Positions 22,260 to 33,709 are shown, counted from the first letter of the stretch. The stretch is DNA of 64,000 nucleotides from Orientallactaga sibirica (GCA_036365145.1 JAEOAD010000001.1:99669501-99733500), one strand, 5' to 3'. The notes: a model not told the origin generated them from the letters alone. A program made the numbers and translations.

Positions 22260-23110
22260 TTTAGTACTTTTCTGGATAAGAAATAAATCTTATCCTCTCC
22301 TTTCCTATAGAGCAGAAGTGTCCCAAGAGACTGGAGCTATAAGTTAAACCATCCCTAAATTAACTTATAAAAATAGCTGAGAAGGAGATTCCCTCCTAGC
22401 CCAGTGCTCATTCCATTCTAGGAGACACTTGTCTCCTTTTATGAGGACATCTGTCTAATTAAGCAGATGTAGTGCTGCCTTAATTTCCTTATAAATTCTT
22501 TGGCACCTCTGTGGGCATTTGGAAAACTTAAAGAGGATTTATTAGTATAATAAACAATGAATTTTATTTGAAAAATGGATGTTTTGCAATATTCCTTCCA
22601 GGTAGAGGATCAGAAAAGGAAAAATATTCTTGCTTATAATTGGAATATTTAACAAAAGTCAAACTCATGGAAATAGCAAGCAAAAGGTCACCAGGCCATG
22701 AGAAGTCAGGAAAAATATATAAATGTTGATAAAAGGCACAGATTTTGAGATATAAGGTGAATAAGTTCTAGAATTGAATGTATAGTGTTCATGGTATTGT
22801 ATATGCTTACTTCATGTGATTATAATGATTAAATAAAAAAGTTTTAATACTTTAATAACGTAAAGATGCAGATTAAAAACGTGAGTTGATGTTCAGTAGC
22901 CTGATCTCTGATTTAACAAGGGACATACCTACACAACAAAAATTACATGAAGAAATACCCTGATACTGAAATCTATCTGGACATATCAATTGTATTATAA
23001 ACAGTGTTTTATGACTTCTAAATGCAGAATGGTGGAAGGGACTCAGAGAGGCTAAAATATTTAACACTGGATGGATCACCATATAAACTCTCATTGTGCT
23101 TTAAGTGGAA
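22260..23110. other. Stretch without recognised feature
   Basis: AT-rich, no repeat family assigned, no exon-like frame. Confidence 0.35.
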
Positions 23111-23119
23111 ATTGTTGTT

Positions 23120-23275
23120 TCATATTAGTAATTGCCTAGGTCACAGCAGTTCATTTAATGTCGTCATAATTTTACAGATGAGAAAAACCAAAACACAAGA
23201 AAATAAATTACTTGTCTAAAGTCACATGACTAATGAGATAAAATGGAAAATTCTAAGTCAAGATCATTGACTATA
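23120..23275 (-). repeat. MIR-like SINE fragment, inverted
   Basis: ATTTTACAGATGAGAAAAAC, then AAATTACTTGTCTAAAGTCAC and ATGACTAATGAGAT follow the inverted MIR core. Old and decayed. Confidence 0.6.
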
Positions 23276-23279
23276 GAAT

Positions 23280-24176
23280 ACATACTGATATAAACTCTCA
23301 TTATCTCAAGCACAGAAGTGCCAGAATGATGCACTTCACAACTACAGAAAATGGCCAGGTTGGGGGTGAAGCTACTCTATATGTAACAGAACCACTTTCC
23401 TTAAACACAATATCAAAGATACATATATACAATGTCTGTGAGTTTAAGAACAACCTAATACTGAGAAGACCTGTGGTTGTTTGGCTTCTTTAAAATGCTT
23501 TAAATAACATAGAATGTTTCACAGAGGTCTGTAACTACCCTTATAAACTGTTCAGTTCAATGTTCATCCTTTTTTTTTTTTTTTTTAGTTGAGGGACCTA
23601 TGGATATGGGGAGATCTATTTTTTAATAAGACTACTCAATGGTACAATGACAGAAATCTCATTTTGCCAAGCACCTCATCTACAGACCTTTGATTATACA
23701 ATATACTTAATATTCCAATGACTTTTCTTTTTAGAGTCAAGAAGACATATTTGATGATCTCAGTGCCTTCTCAGTAGACAGAAACATCCCCATGTGTTTC
23801 TTTCCATGGATGCAAAACAAACTTAATTTTTCCCAATTGGAACCAAGAGAGCAATTTTTTTCTGTAGACCTTGATATTGATAAGAAAGTGACAAGTACTG
23901 TGCAACCCTGTCCTTTAAATGAATTCTTTGGCAAAGACTTCACCATCCTTTTGGCCTGTAGAATAGAAGACTTCTTATAAAATAGATATAGGGTGAACTT
24001 TTACATTAAGAAAGGCTAATCTTAATGATCCCATGTTGCTTTTTCATTATGTCTGATATGTTCTTAGAACAGACAGGAATGTTTGTACTTATTTTTTGTA
24101 TCATATTCAGTAAACAAAAATTGAATAAGAAGGTTTCATTGTAAATTGAATTTTTCCTAATCATTCCATAAACAGC
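23280..24176. other. Stretch without recognised feature
   Basis: Contains a T run at 23570-23586. Two overlapping opposite-strand frames at 23737-23980 have no recognisable protein signature. Confidence 0.35.
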
Positions 24177-24193
24177 AAAGATTTCAAGGATTC

Positions 24194-25331
24194 ACTTTGT
24201 GGGTGGGTTGTCTGATTTTTTACTGTTTAGGTTTTTGAGGTTTTTTTTTTTTTTTTTGTAGATTTTTGTAGGTCTCTGTCAGTTATAGAGCTGGCAAAGA
24301 TTTTCTCCCATTCTGTGAGTAGTTTATTGGCTCTGCTTAAGATATGTTTGTCTGTGAACAAACATTTTAGCTTCACAAGATTCCCATGCTTGAGTGATTG
24401 TTTAAGTTCCTGAGCTACTGGGGTTTTGTTGAGGCAGTCTTTTCCCACTCCTATATAGTGGAAAAGTTCCTCCTATTTTTTTCTTCCAATAGTAGCAGAG
24501 TTTCTGGCCTTATTTTGAGGTCTTTGATACATTTGGACTTGGTTTTTCTGCATGGCAAGATGTGTGGGTCCAGTTTCACTTGTCTGCATATGGTAATCTA
24601 GTTGGTCCAACTCCATTTGTTGAAGATGCTATATTTTCTCCAGTTTCCAGTCTACATTATTAGGGCATTTGTTGAAGATCAAGTAGCTGCAGTTATTTTT
24701 CCTAAAGTCTGGATACTCAATTCTTTTTCCATTGGTCTATATTCCTGTTTTTTATGCCAGTACAATGCTGTTTTTGTTACTATGACTTTGTAATATAGCC
24801 TTAGATCAGGTATCGTGATGCCTCCAGAGGTGTTCCTTTTGCTGAGGATGCACTTGGATATCCAAGGCCTGCTGCCGTTCTATATGAATTTTGAGATCAT
24901 TTTCTTCTATCTCTGCAGAATTATGCTGGGATTTTTATGGGTATTGTATTAAATCTGTATATTGCTTTTGGTAGGATTGTCATTTTCACAATGTTAATTC
25001 TGCCTAGCCAGGAACATGGGAGGTCTTTCCATCTTCTCTAGTCATCCTCAATTTCTTTCTTGAGTGTTTTTATGTTGTTCATTATAAGTCTTTCACATCC
25101 TCGGATGGTGTTATTCCTAGGTATTTTATTTTTAATTTTTGTTGTTGTTATTGAAAATGGGGCAATATTGCTAATTTCTTTCTCTGTATTTTTGTCCTTT
25201 GCATATAGAAAGGCTACTGACTTTGTTTAATGATTTTTGTATCATGCTACTTTGCTGAAGGAATTAATCACCTTTAAGACTGTTGAGATGGAGGCTCTCA
25301 GATCACATATGTATAGCATCACGTCATCTGC
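24194..25331 (-). pseudogene. LINE-1 ORF2 fragment (reverse transcriptase core to mid C-terminal region), inverted part
   Basis: Minus-strand translation begins near 25334 with FADDVMLYI, the FADD metal-binding motif of the LINE-1 reverse transcriptase. It continues with L1-like stretches such as SISTVLKVINSFSKVA and, further on, WEKIFASSITDRDLQKS (24227-24448 frame). Frameshifts and stops interrupt it, so no protein can be made. ORF2p normally supplies endonuclease and reverse transcriptase for retrotransposition; here the endonuclease and most of the RT are absent. Confidence 0.9.
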
Positions 25332-25972
25332 AAAATCAAACAATCCACTCACAAAGTGGGGCAGAGAACTGAATAGGGAGTTCTCAGAGAAAGAAATACA
25401 AATGGCTAACACACACTTAAGAAAATGTTCAATATCACTAATCATCAGGGAAATGCAAATTAAAACAATTATTAGATTCTACCTTACCCTCTTAAGGTTA
25501 TCAAACATTAAAAAATCAAATGAAAACAGATGTTGGTGAAGATGTGAGAAAATAGAAACCCTTATTCACTGTTGTTGGTAATGTAAGCTGGTACAACACT
25601 ATGGAAAGCAATATGGAGACTCCTAAAAATGTTGGCTATAGATTTACCAACAGACCCTGTTGGTAACTCTTACTGGGCATTTACTGCAAAAGCTCCATGC
25701 CTCAGTTCAGAGATATTTGCTCAACCATGTTTATACCTGATCAATTCATAATAACAAGAACTGGCATAAACCCAGATGCTCATCACTGGACAAATGAAAA
25801 AACAAGATGTGGAATATGTGTGCAATGGAATTCTTTCTACTCAGCAGCTAGAAAAAAAAATGACACATTGAAATTTGTAGAAAAATGGTCAAACTTGGAA
25901 CAGATCATACTCAGTGAACTCACTAAACCACAGAAAGACAATCATTGCATGTTCTCACTCATCTGTATCTCC
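25332..25972 (+). pseudogene. LINE-1 ORF2 C-terminal fragment, sense part
   Basis: The plus-strand frame from 25332 reads NNPLTKWGRELNREFSEKEI and REMQIKTIIRFYLTLLRLS. After a break it continues to ...EKWSNLEQIILSELTKPQK and a stop at about 25972. These are the conserved ORF2 C-terminal blocks in correct order. The frame is broken near 25540. Confidence 0.92.
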
Positions 25973-26032
25973 TAACCTGGATCAGCCTGTGATGCTGACA
26001 TACCTAATAGGCATTTCAAGGACTGGACGATA

Positions 26033-26074
26033 GGGTGGGTAGGGCTTGAGGGGAGGGTAAGAGTTGGGGGGGGG
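26033..26074 (+). other. G-quadruplex-type tract in L1 3' UTR
   Basis: Six runs of three or more G (GGGTGGGTAGGG, then GGGGAGGG, then nine G) with short spacers. G-rich tracts are a known conserved feature of mammalian L1 3' UTRs. Confidence 0.85.
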
Positions 26075-26220
26075 ACACAAAACTGAACCCAAATGGAACT
26101 GGTACCATAAAATCCTATATCCTGGAAGACAGACTAAAAGACTGAACCCTAATCTGGATCTTAGATGGAACACCTGAATTGAAGGGCCCTGGAGAGGATG
26201 AAATGAAGCCTATAATTAAT

Positions 26221-26310
26221 TTCCCCTTATTTCCCCCCTTTTCTTTTTCTTTTCTTTCTTTCTTTTTTTTTATATTTGCTTTCTTTTTCTTCTTTCTTTT
26301 CCCTTGGTAC
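26221..26310. repeat. Pyrimidine-rich tract
   Basis: About 90 bases of almost only C and T (CCTTTTCTTTTTCTTTTCTT and similar), on the L1 sense strand. Confidence 0.85.
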
Positions 26311-27413
26311 TGCCCTGTAACTCCCAGTACCAGGATGCAGTTCACACCCACAATGAGCTGTTGATCAGAGAGACCTACAAGGTTTCCCAAAAGAAGACAG
26401 ACTTCTCTTCTGTCAGAGCACTTGATTACCCACCAGAGGTTAATGGTAAGACACTACTGCTGAAGATATGCAATTGGTACAGAACACGGAGAGACCTGGC
26501 TGGAATGTGGAAGAGAGCCAGTCTCCAGACACTTAGCCCATCTAGTGCTAGAAGGTGCTATAAGAGCTTCTGGGGGAAAGTGGCCAACATCTGTCTGAGC
26601 ATCTCAAGGTGTAAGCTACTCAGAATCAAATAACCTGTTGTGATGCTCACACAAGTACAATAGTGGCACACAGCCAGGGTGGGTAACCAACTGCTCTTGG
26701 GTTGGCTAATAGATCTGCTCTGGGGAAAGGAACCCATATCTGGAACTGGGAAATAAGTCAAAGTCATATCCAGATAATGAGTTTACTCTCCAATATCAAT
26801 TTCCCACTAATCGCGGGCTACAAGAGGGCCTACACCAATTAAATTCTCTTTAAACTAGCAATGCGTATCTTATTTAACCTGTGCTGACCTCACTCTTTGT
26901 TGGAGAATCTGATTCTCTTTCTCAGATGGAAGCAGGATCTGAGGAGAGAAACAGCCCATTGCACTTCACCAGGGCCCCAACTGAAACCATAGAGTAACTG
27001 AGGAAATAAGCAAGAATACTGCTTTCTTTGTGAACCTGATATCAGCACAAGGGTGAAGGAGATAGACACTGAGGACACTCAACACGTACCAAACCAGAGA
27101 TCCAGAGGCTCCTAATAGCCCATCACTGAAGTAGAACTAAAATGAACCCAACATGGCTCAGGTAATTTTGCAGAAGAGGGTGTGGAAAAATTGTTAGAGC
27201 CACAAATTGGGATATTATACACAGAGAGATTGCCTCTTCTCCATAACTGATGGCTGCCATCACAATACACAACCCACCATCCCCATGGAGGAAACTGGCA
27301 TCCCCAATGAGGGGGCACAGGGATGAGGGTAAGGATGGTACTAACAAGTGCTGTTAACATACTGAGTATGTCCATATCTAATAAAATAATAATAAAGAAA
27401 TTTTCAAGGCTTC

Positions 27414-28544
27414 CATGAAGTGTTAGGATTTTTAAAATTATTTTTAGAAATTAGTACCTTGCTTTGTTCAGTTGATCCCACTTTCAGTTAGGCCCATCTG
27501 TACCGTACCAACAATTCCAATAGCATCTCTCCATTTTAGAATACCACTTATGGAGACTTGGCATTAAAAGGAAACTTTAATTTGTTAGGGAAACATTACC
27601 CCTGAAAAGAAAAACAAAACAAAACCAAACCAGAGAGAATGCTCAGACTATGGGAACATCAATTTCTAAGTTAAAACTTGACAGACTAGAATCTGTTCAC
27701 TTAAGTCATCATGAGGAGATGGGCCCTGTGCAGACTATAGCACCTAGTTGCTACTCTAAAAGACCATTTTTTAAATGCCTGATGCTATATCCATGTCTTG
27801 TCTGCAGGGCTGAGGTGCATGTTGGAATACAAGAGAATGGAAGGGCACACTTTTTGGAGTGGTTTTCAATCCAATATCCTTCCTCCAGTTGCAGGGTAAC
27901 TGTAGCCCAGAGTCATGTAACCTATGCTGAACTACTTGCCTCTGCGGATTGACTCAAGACAAGGTTGTTTTGACCATGAGGAATCACTACTCTTTAACAT
28001 GCCTACTGTTCTGCCCAGCGTAAAGTTTGTTGGAAAGAGCTTAAAGGGGTTCTTAAAGATCCAGTGTCTTGCTTAAAGGCCAGGGATTACTTGAGCTTGA
28101 ATGAAGTGGGAGAATGTAAATGTATTGTGGGCTAAATTATAATTTCCCAATGAAGATGCATCCACACAACTTACTTCTTGTCATAGTCTCAGAACCTGAA
28201 GAGATCTGAGGCAAAAACAATATGAAGATATATATGTATCTTTAACTTCATATTTGATGAGTAACCAAGATGAGCAGAAAGGAATCCTATTTTCTAAAAA
28301 ATGATAGGAGTTTTGAGATACTACAACCTAAGATATAATGGTCATTTTTTATTTTCCTAATAAAGCTGTTGCTCTTAAAAAAAAAAAAATAATCGTGAGA
28401 TAAAAGACATCATCAAGTTGTCCCTGTGTATGAAAACAATGAAGAGTAGAGTAAAATCGAGGAAATAGTGATGATAGATAAAAGATGGACACATTTGCAC
28501 TTTGAAGTACAGGGGGACATATGGCTAGGTAGCTATTTATCCTC
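27414..28544. other. Stretch without recognised feature
   Basis: Unassigned. The 100-codon plus-strand frame at 27650-27952 has no recognisable motif and no splice or promoter context I can support. Confidence 0.35.
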
Positions 28545-29205
28545 AAGTACTGGTGAGGGTCCTCATATTCCTAGGAGTCATTGGCCACCAACATCCCGGG
28601 TACAGGAGGAGTTAGGGGGAACAGGGTCTTGGAGTGGGTGAGTACGGCAGGCAATGAACCACCCAGGAGATGGTCTGATGGATAGAGCTTGTTTACTCAA
28701 AAGGGGGGTGGGTTTATAAACACTTGGGAAAGGTTGAGAAGGCACATACAGATCATAAGGTGATTGGATACATAGGTTTATGGGTTGCTATCTAATTGGC
28801 TGGTGTTGAAAGGCAGAAGTCATAAGGGAGAAGTTGCAAGGGAGATAACAGAAGTGGCAGGAAAGGTTACGTGACTTCAGCCACATATTGCAGCTACAGC
28901 TGCAGGGAAACTGTTTACTACCATACAAGGGTCTCTTGGGAAGCTGGCCACAAGGTCAGGAACTATGTGGGGGGGCGGGGACAGAACCTTAGACTATAGT
29001 GAATGCTCAGCTGCTTTGGGATGGGAGGAGGGCCTGTCGATCCCATTGCCTCTGGGTGAAGATTGAGGGACACTACAACCTCGCAAGAAGGAAGGGCCAG
29101 GTCCCGTGCCAGAGTTAGTTCCCAATGATAAGGCTGGCTGCAAACCCCACAGCCCAAGGTCCCCGACCATGTCCAATAGTCCATGCCAGTTTCCTCACAG
29201 TCCCA
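28545..29205 (-). mobile_element. Possible ERV LTR, inverted
   Basis: A GC-richer, promoter-like block. The minus strand has TATAAACCCACC (near 28710) upstream of a C-rich segment that continues to 28550, fitting U3-TATA-R order. The right side ends CAGTTTCCTCACA near 29201. No target duplication resolved, so borders are approximate. Confidence 0.4.
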
Positions 29206-29743
29206 GCCCATGTATAGCAATGCCCAACATACAGGTAGGCTTAAAGACCTTCTTTTCTAAATTTTCTTTTGTAGTGATGCCAAACACATTTCTGGCAAGT
29301 AAATGTTCAGTCCCTAGAATATTAAGCAAAGGGACTTTCTCAGCAGTTTTGCACACTATGAAGTTGCACTTTCATTAAAAATCTAAGTGTAATTTCAAAA
29401 TATTCAAACAAAATGAAATATAATTTCATATTTTATGAAATATTTTGAGATATTTCAAGAATATATTAAATTATCATCGATTATATCCACCCTGCTGTAC
29501 TTTAGAAATTTAAAAATTACTTATAAATACGAGTTTGAAGGTTCTTACCAACAATTACCCATTTTTTTCACATTTTTCTTACCCAGTGGCTTCTGGGAAG
29601 TAATATTATTTTTTGTTCTGTTTTAGTGTTATTCAGTTTTAGTGTTTGACTTTTTCAAATGTCACATGTTAATGATACCAAGCTTTTATTATCTTTCACA
29701 TAGCACAGTGCTCTCAAGTTTAATTCATGTTTCACAAATGGCA
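29206..29743. other. AT-rich stretch without recognised feature
   Basis: No repeat or exon signal apart from strong AT bias. Confidence 0.35.
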
Positions 29744-29758
29744 AGATTTCTTTTTTTA

Positions 29759-29935
29759 TTATTTTATTTTTATTTATTTATTTGAGAGAGAGAGAGAATC
29801 AGAGTGTGCCAGTGCCTCCACCCACTGCAAATGAACTCCAGATGTCTGTGCCCCCTTGTGTGTCTGGCTTATGTGGATCCTGGGGAATTGAACCTGGGTC
29901 CTTCGGCTTTGCAGGCTAAGCCATCTCTCCAGCCC
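29759..29935 (-). repeat. B2-like SINE, inverted
   Basis: TTTATTTATTTGAGAGAG tail, ACTCCAGATGTCTGTGCC body, and CTAAGCCATCTCTCCAGCCC head complement. AGATTTCTTTTTTTA and AGATTTTTTTAA flank it. Confidence 0.92.
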
Positions 29936-30017
29936 GAGAGATTTTTTTAATTAACATTACATTGTAGGCATATATCATATTTTAAATTTATTTATTCATT
30001 CATTAATAAACAGGTTG

Positions 30018-30182
30018 TGTCAGGGATTAGAAGATGGTTCAATGGTTAAAGGAAGTTGTTTGCACAGCCTGCCTGACTGCCTGCTTGAATTCAATTCCCA
30101 AGCCACCAACATAAGTCAGATGCAAAAAAGGGTGCAAGAGGCCCTGGTGCACATGCATGCACACACACGCACACACACACAC

Positions 30183-30221
<39 letters not shown>

Positions 30222-30235
30222 AGAGAAACAGTTAA
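30018..30235 (+). repeat. B2-like SINE with CA/GA tail
   Basis: Head TTAGAAGATGGTTCAATGGT, body with CCCAAGCCACCAACATAAG, then CA repeats (30160-30182) and GA repeats (30183-30230). The body is diverged from the other copies. Confidence 0.7.
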
Positions 30236-30384
30236 ATACAAGTAAATAGCTTCTTTTCATATCATGCATTAAATATCCCTGTGCATCAAATATGGGAATG
30301 GGAGGTCTCTGATATTTACCTGTTCTTTTCCTACAGGTATAAAATGAGGAGTTGAACAGCTGAATCATATTGCATTCTTTGTTT

Positions 30385-30903
30385 TTAGTTTGTGTGCATG
30401 TTTGGGGCGTATGCATGAGTATGTATATACTTGTGTGTGGATACCAGAGGAACTTTAGGTGTCATTCCTCTCAAGTGCTTTTCACCATTTTTTTTTTTTT
30501 TTGAGATAGGGTAACTTATTGTCCTCGAGCTTGCCAAATAGTCTAGAATAGCTTCTAGTGAGCCAACTCCTCAGGGCTGGGATTACGTTTTTTAAATTAT
30601 TTTTTAATTAATTAATTTATTTATTTAACAGAGAAAGAAGGAAAGAGAATGAGAATGGACAGGCCAGGGCCTCCAGCCCCTGCAAATGAACTCCAGATGC
30701 ATGTGCCCACTTGTGCATCTGGCTAACGTGGGTCGTGGGGAATTGAACCTGGGCCCTTTGTCTATGCAGGCAAATGGCTTAACTGCTAAGCCATGGGATT
30801 TTGGTGAACTAACACACCTGACTTTTTTACATGGGTGATGACAATCAAATGAAGGTCTTAATCCTTGAAAGGCAAGCCCTATACCAACTATTTCCCCAGC
30901 TCT
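30385..30903 (-). repeat. B4 SINE, inverted, split by a younger SINE
   Basis: The left part has GGATACCAGAGGAACTTTAG, a T run, GAGATAGGGTAACTTATTG and GGGCTGGGATTACG. The right part (30795-30903) has ACCTGACTTTTTTACATGGG and a head complement ending TATTTCCCCAGCTC. They join across the insert at 30591-30794. Confidence 0.7.
30591..30794 (-). repeat. B2-like SINE, inverted, nested in B4
   Basis: TTAATTTATTTATTTAACAG tail, CTCCAGATGCATGTGCCCAC body, and TAACTGCTAAGCCATG end. A short TGGGATT duplication flanks it. Confidence 0.9.
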
Positions 30904-30917
30904 TGCTTTAATGATTG

Positions 30918-30921
<4 letters not shown>

Positions 30922-30963
<42 letters not shown>
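30922..30963. repeat. (TG)n microsatellite
   Basis: A pure TG run of about 21 units. Confidence 0.97.
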
Positions 30964-30965
<2 letters not shown>

Positions 30966-31089
30966 GGGACAGGAAGCCCCCTATTATTTCCCATGGTAAT
31001 GCTGTCAGTTCATATTAGTTATCAGTATTAACATGGTACCCAAGTCACTTTTGTCTCAAACCTCAGCAGTGTTCATTATATTCTGTTGT

Positions 31090-31152
31090 ATTCATTGAAT
31101 TCCACTTTTTACTTTCAAGTGTTGAAGTATCTCATTGCAGTTTTGATTTGTG

Positions 31153-31215
<63 letters not shown>

Positions 31216-31720
31216 CGAGGTAGGGTCTCACTCTGGTCAAGGCCAGGCTGACCTGGAATTCACTATGTAGTCTCAGGATGGCCTTGAACTCTTGGCGATC
31301 CTCCTCCTACCTCTGCCTCCCGAGTGCTGGGATTAAAGGCATGCGCCACCACGCCCGGCCTGATTTGTGTTTTCTTGATGATTAGTGATGTTGGTTTTTC
31401 ATATGTATGTTGGCCATTTACCTAATGTTTTTGGAAAAGGTCTACTAAGCTCCTTGGCTCATGTATAATCTGGTTAATTACTTTGTTTCACTATTAATTG
31501 ATTTGAGTTTGCTATGAATTTTGGAGATTAATACTTTATCAAATACATGGTTTGCAAATGTCTTATACAATTCCATAGGTTAGCTTTGAAATTGACTATC
31601 TTCCTTTCTTGGTAAGGTCTTGTTATTTTGCCTATGCTGCCCAAACTACCTTCAAAATTGGGATTCTACTGCCTCATTTGCCCATTTCACTTGGACTGTA
31701 GTTGCATATCACCACTCCCT
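31090..31720 (-). mobile_element. Ancient LINE-1 fragment, inverted, split by B1
   Basis: AGTATCTCATTGCAGTTTTG and GATTTGTGTTTTC, then after the B1 TTTTTCATATGTATGTTGGC and ATACATGGTTTGCAAATGTC, are landmarks of an inverted old mammalian L1. No frame survives. Confidence 0.6.
31158..31360 (-). repeat. B1 SINE, inverted, with long poly-T and target duplication
   Basis: A T run of over 40 bases is followed by CGAGGTAGGGTCTCACTCTG and ends CCACCACGCCCGGCC. TTGATTTGTGTTTTCTT before and CTGATTTGTGTTTTCTT after mark the target duplication. Confidence 0.95.
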
Positions 31721-31735
31721 GGTGCCATCACACTT

Positions 31736-32430
31736 TTTTTTATTATTATTAACAACATATTTTTTATGGATACATCATGGGTTAGTACCATCTATTCCCT
31801 CCTGCCTGTCCCCACTCCACAAGGGCACTCTTCAGTGAATTTATTCGTGTTCTCCATGGGGTTGTGGGTTATGCATTGTGGGAGAGCAGTCAGTTACTGG
31901 GCATAACATCCCAACCTCTGACTCTTACAATCTTTCTGCCCCCTCTTTCACAAAATTTCCTGAACCTTGGTGAGTACTTTAAGTCTACTTCAGCAATGAG
32001 CTCTTAGGAGACTCTGGACTTCTGCTTTGGTATGTGTTCAGTATCCTTCGCTTCTGTCTCATTCACCCTGGTGTTGCTTGTTATACTCAGCATGGAAGCA
32101 GCACTATTGCTGGTCTCCCCACTCTTGCTGGTCTCCCCACTTTCTCTGTGGTTCTGCCTGGGCCTTGAATAAGATGTGAAGGATGGTTTAATCTCCTTGG
32201 GTCTTGCTTCCTTCTGGGAAAAAAAAGAAGAAGAAGAAATTTAAAAAGAAAAAACAGATTCTCCAACAGAGAATAAAGTCAGCATTGATTAAATTGGATA
32301 AGCATTATTAATTTAGGGACAGTTTGATGCATGTAGCCTCTGTTTTAGCTAAAGATTAGTGTGGGCTTCTTGTCAAGCTAGTTGTTTCCGAGTATCTTAG
32401 AACTCAGCTTTCTCATACCATTTGTTTTAA
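31736..32430 (-). mobile_element. LINE-1 3' UTR, inverted
   Basis: Same family and orientation as 20890-22250: TTATGGATACATCATGGG, CCATGGGGTTGTGGGTTATG, AGTCTACTTCAGCAATGAGC, AACAGAGAATAAAGTCAGCA. It has a private tandem duplication of TTGCTGGTCTCCCCACTC near 32107-32142. Right border approximate. Confidence 0.85.
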
Positions 32431-32469
32431 GTTTTCAGTTAGTGTAATAATATAGAAAAGACTAAAATC

Positions 32470-33155
32470 AAAGATAACAAAAGAGATGTTACATGAGTTA
32501 TCACAGTAATATTAATAATCAAAGAGGTTATGTTGAATACTTTTTACATAAATGGGTTGAATAACCTAGAAGCAATGAATAAGCTCCTAGTTATATGTAA
32601 CCAACCACAAGTGAATCATGAAGAAATAGAAAACTGAACAGACTAACACTGAAGAAGGAGATTTACTTAGCATCAAAAGTCTCTCATCAAAATAAATTAT
32701 AGGACTAGATGATTTAACTGGTAAACTCAATTAAAAACTTAAGAAAGAATTAATGCTAAATGTCAAACTTATAAAACAATTAAGGAGGGTTCAATATTTT
32801 AAGAGTCATTTAAAAGTCATAACTGTTACTATACAAGTCTAGTAACACAACACAAAAGGAAAATGATATCTTAATATGTCTCACAGATACAGATACCAAA
32901 ACCCACCACAAGCACTAGCAGCTGAATTTAGTAGCACATTAAAGGGAGTAATTATCATGATAAAGTGGAGGTATTCCTTGGAATTCAAGAAAGGCTTACT
33001 ATAAACAAATCAATAAATACTATATGCCAAATTAACAATTAATGGTCATATATGATCCTGTTTATAGATGTAAAATAGATGATGATTTATTTATTATCCT
33101 TTCATGATACAAGTCTCTCAACAAAGGAAATGTGAGAAGAACTCACTTAAACACA
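32470..33155 (+). pseudogene. Ancient LINE-1 ORF2 fragment (reverse transcriptase region)
   Basis: Nucleotide landmarks of the L1 RT domain occur in order: GACTAGATGATTTAACTGGT, AGATACCAAAACCCACCAC, GTAGCACATTAAAGGGAGTA, AACAAATCAATAAATAC, TCCTTTCATGATACAAG. Stops and indels are dense, and it clearly predates the L1 at 24.2-27.4 kb. Confidence 0.75.
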
Positions 33156-33167
33156 CTATTTTTTTAA

Positions 33168-33375
33168 ACTTATTCTATTTTTATTTATTTATTTATTTGA
33201 GATATATATAGAGAGAGAGAGAGAATGGGTAAACCAGGGCCTCCACCCACTTCAAACAAACTCCAGATGCATGTGCCACCTTGTGCATCTGGCTTATGTG
33301 GGCACTGGGGAATCAAACCTCAGTCCTTAGTCTACACAGGCAAGCACCTTAAGTACTAAGCCATCTCTCCAACCC
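33168..33375 (-). repeat. B2-like SINE, inverted
   Basis: TTATTTATTTATTTGAGATA tail, CTCCAGATGCATGTGCCACC body, and CTAAGCCATCTCTCCAACCC head complement. Confidence 0.93.
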
Positions 33376-33548
33376 TTAACACAATAAATTCTATCCTATT
33401 TATATTTTTTAGATCTCTTAAAATCCAGACTCATGTCTTATCATCTTGACTCTGAGAACAATAAGTACATTTTTAGCAGTCTTTGACATGTTTTAAAAGA
33501 AAGCAAAAAACATGGAAGCAAAGAGAAGTCAAGGTGTTGCCTATTTTG

Positions 33549-33690
33549 TTTGTTAGGAGACAGAGTTTCACTCTGTAGCCCAGACTTTTATACAGCTCAC
33601 TATATAGCCAAAGCTGTCTTCAAACTCCTGGTAGTTCTTATGGTTCAGTTTCTCAACTGCTGTGATTACAGGCCACAGGGTCTGTTTTAA
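33549..33690 (-). repeat. Old B1-like SINE, inverted
   Basis: GAGACAGAGTTTCACTCTG, AGCCCAGACTTTTATACAGC and TGCTGTGATTACAGGCCACA fit an inverted, early B1. TGTTGCCTATTTTG (33535) and TGTTGCCTATTTAAG (33693) flank it as target duplication. Confidence 0.75.
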
Positions 33691-33709
33691 TGTTGCCTAT
33701 TTAAGTAAA

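Larger units (their letters stand above)
25973..27393 (+). mobile_element. LINE-1 3' UTR
   Basis: This is the non-coding tail following the ORF2 stop. It includes a G-rich tract (26033-26074), a pyrimidine tract (26221-26310) and a 3' half shared with 15416-16140, and ends in AATAAAATAATAATAAAG. Small frames inside it are not genes. Confidence 0.88.
24177..27413. mobile_element. 5'-inverted (twin-primed) LINE-1 insertion with target duplication
   Basis: Its parts are an inverted ORF2 segment (24194-25331), a sense ORF2 segment (25332-25972) and the sense 3' UTR with A-rich end (25973-27393). In L1 coordinates the two ORF2 parts are contiguous: the inverted part runs from the reverse-transcriptase active site to the point where the sense part begins. 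AAAGATTTCAAGGATTC (24177-24193) and AAAGAAATTTTCAAGGCTTC (27394-27413) are the likely target duplication. Confidence 0.9.

Noticed and set aside
25237..25539. 100-codon frame that looks protein-like
   Set aside because: Its second part is genuine L1 ORF2 sequence, but the start lies in the inverted segment, so it is a fusion across the inversion junction and not a gene.
26115..27375. Several 60-109-codon frames on both strands
   Set aside because: All lie in the L1 3' UTR and have no L1 protein counterpart.
27650..27952. 100-codon frame
   Set aside because: Unremarkable composition, no motif, no start or splice context. It lies in unassigned DNA but chance is sufficient.
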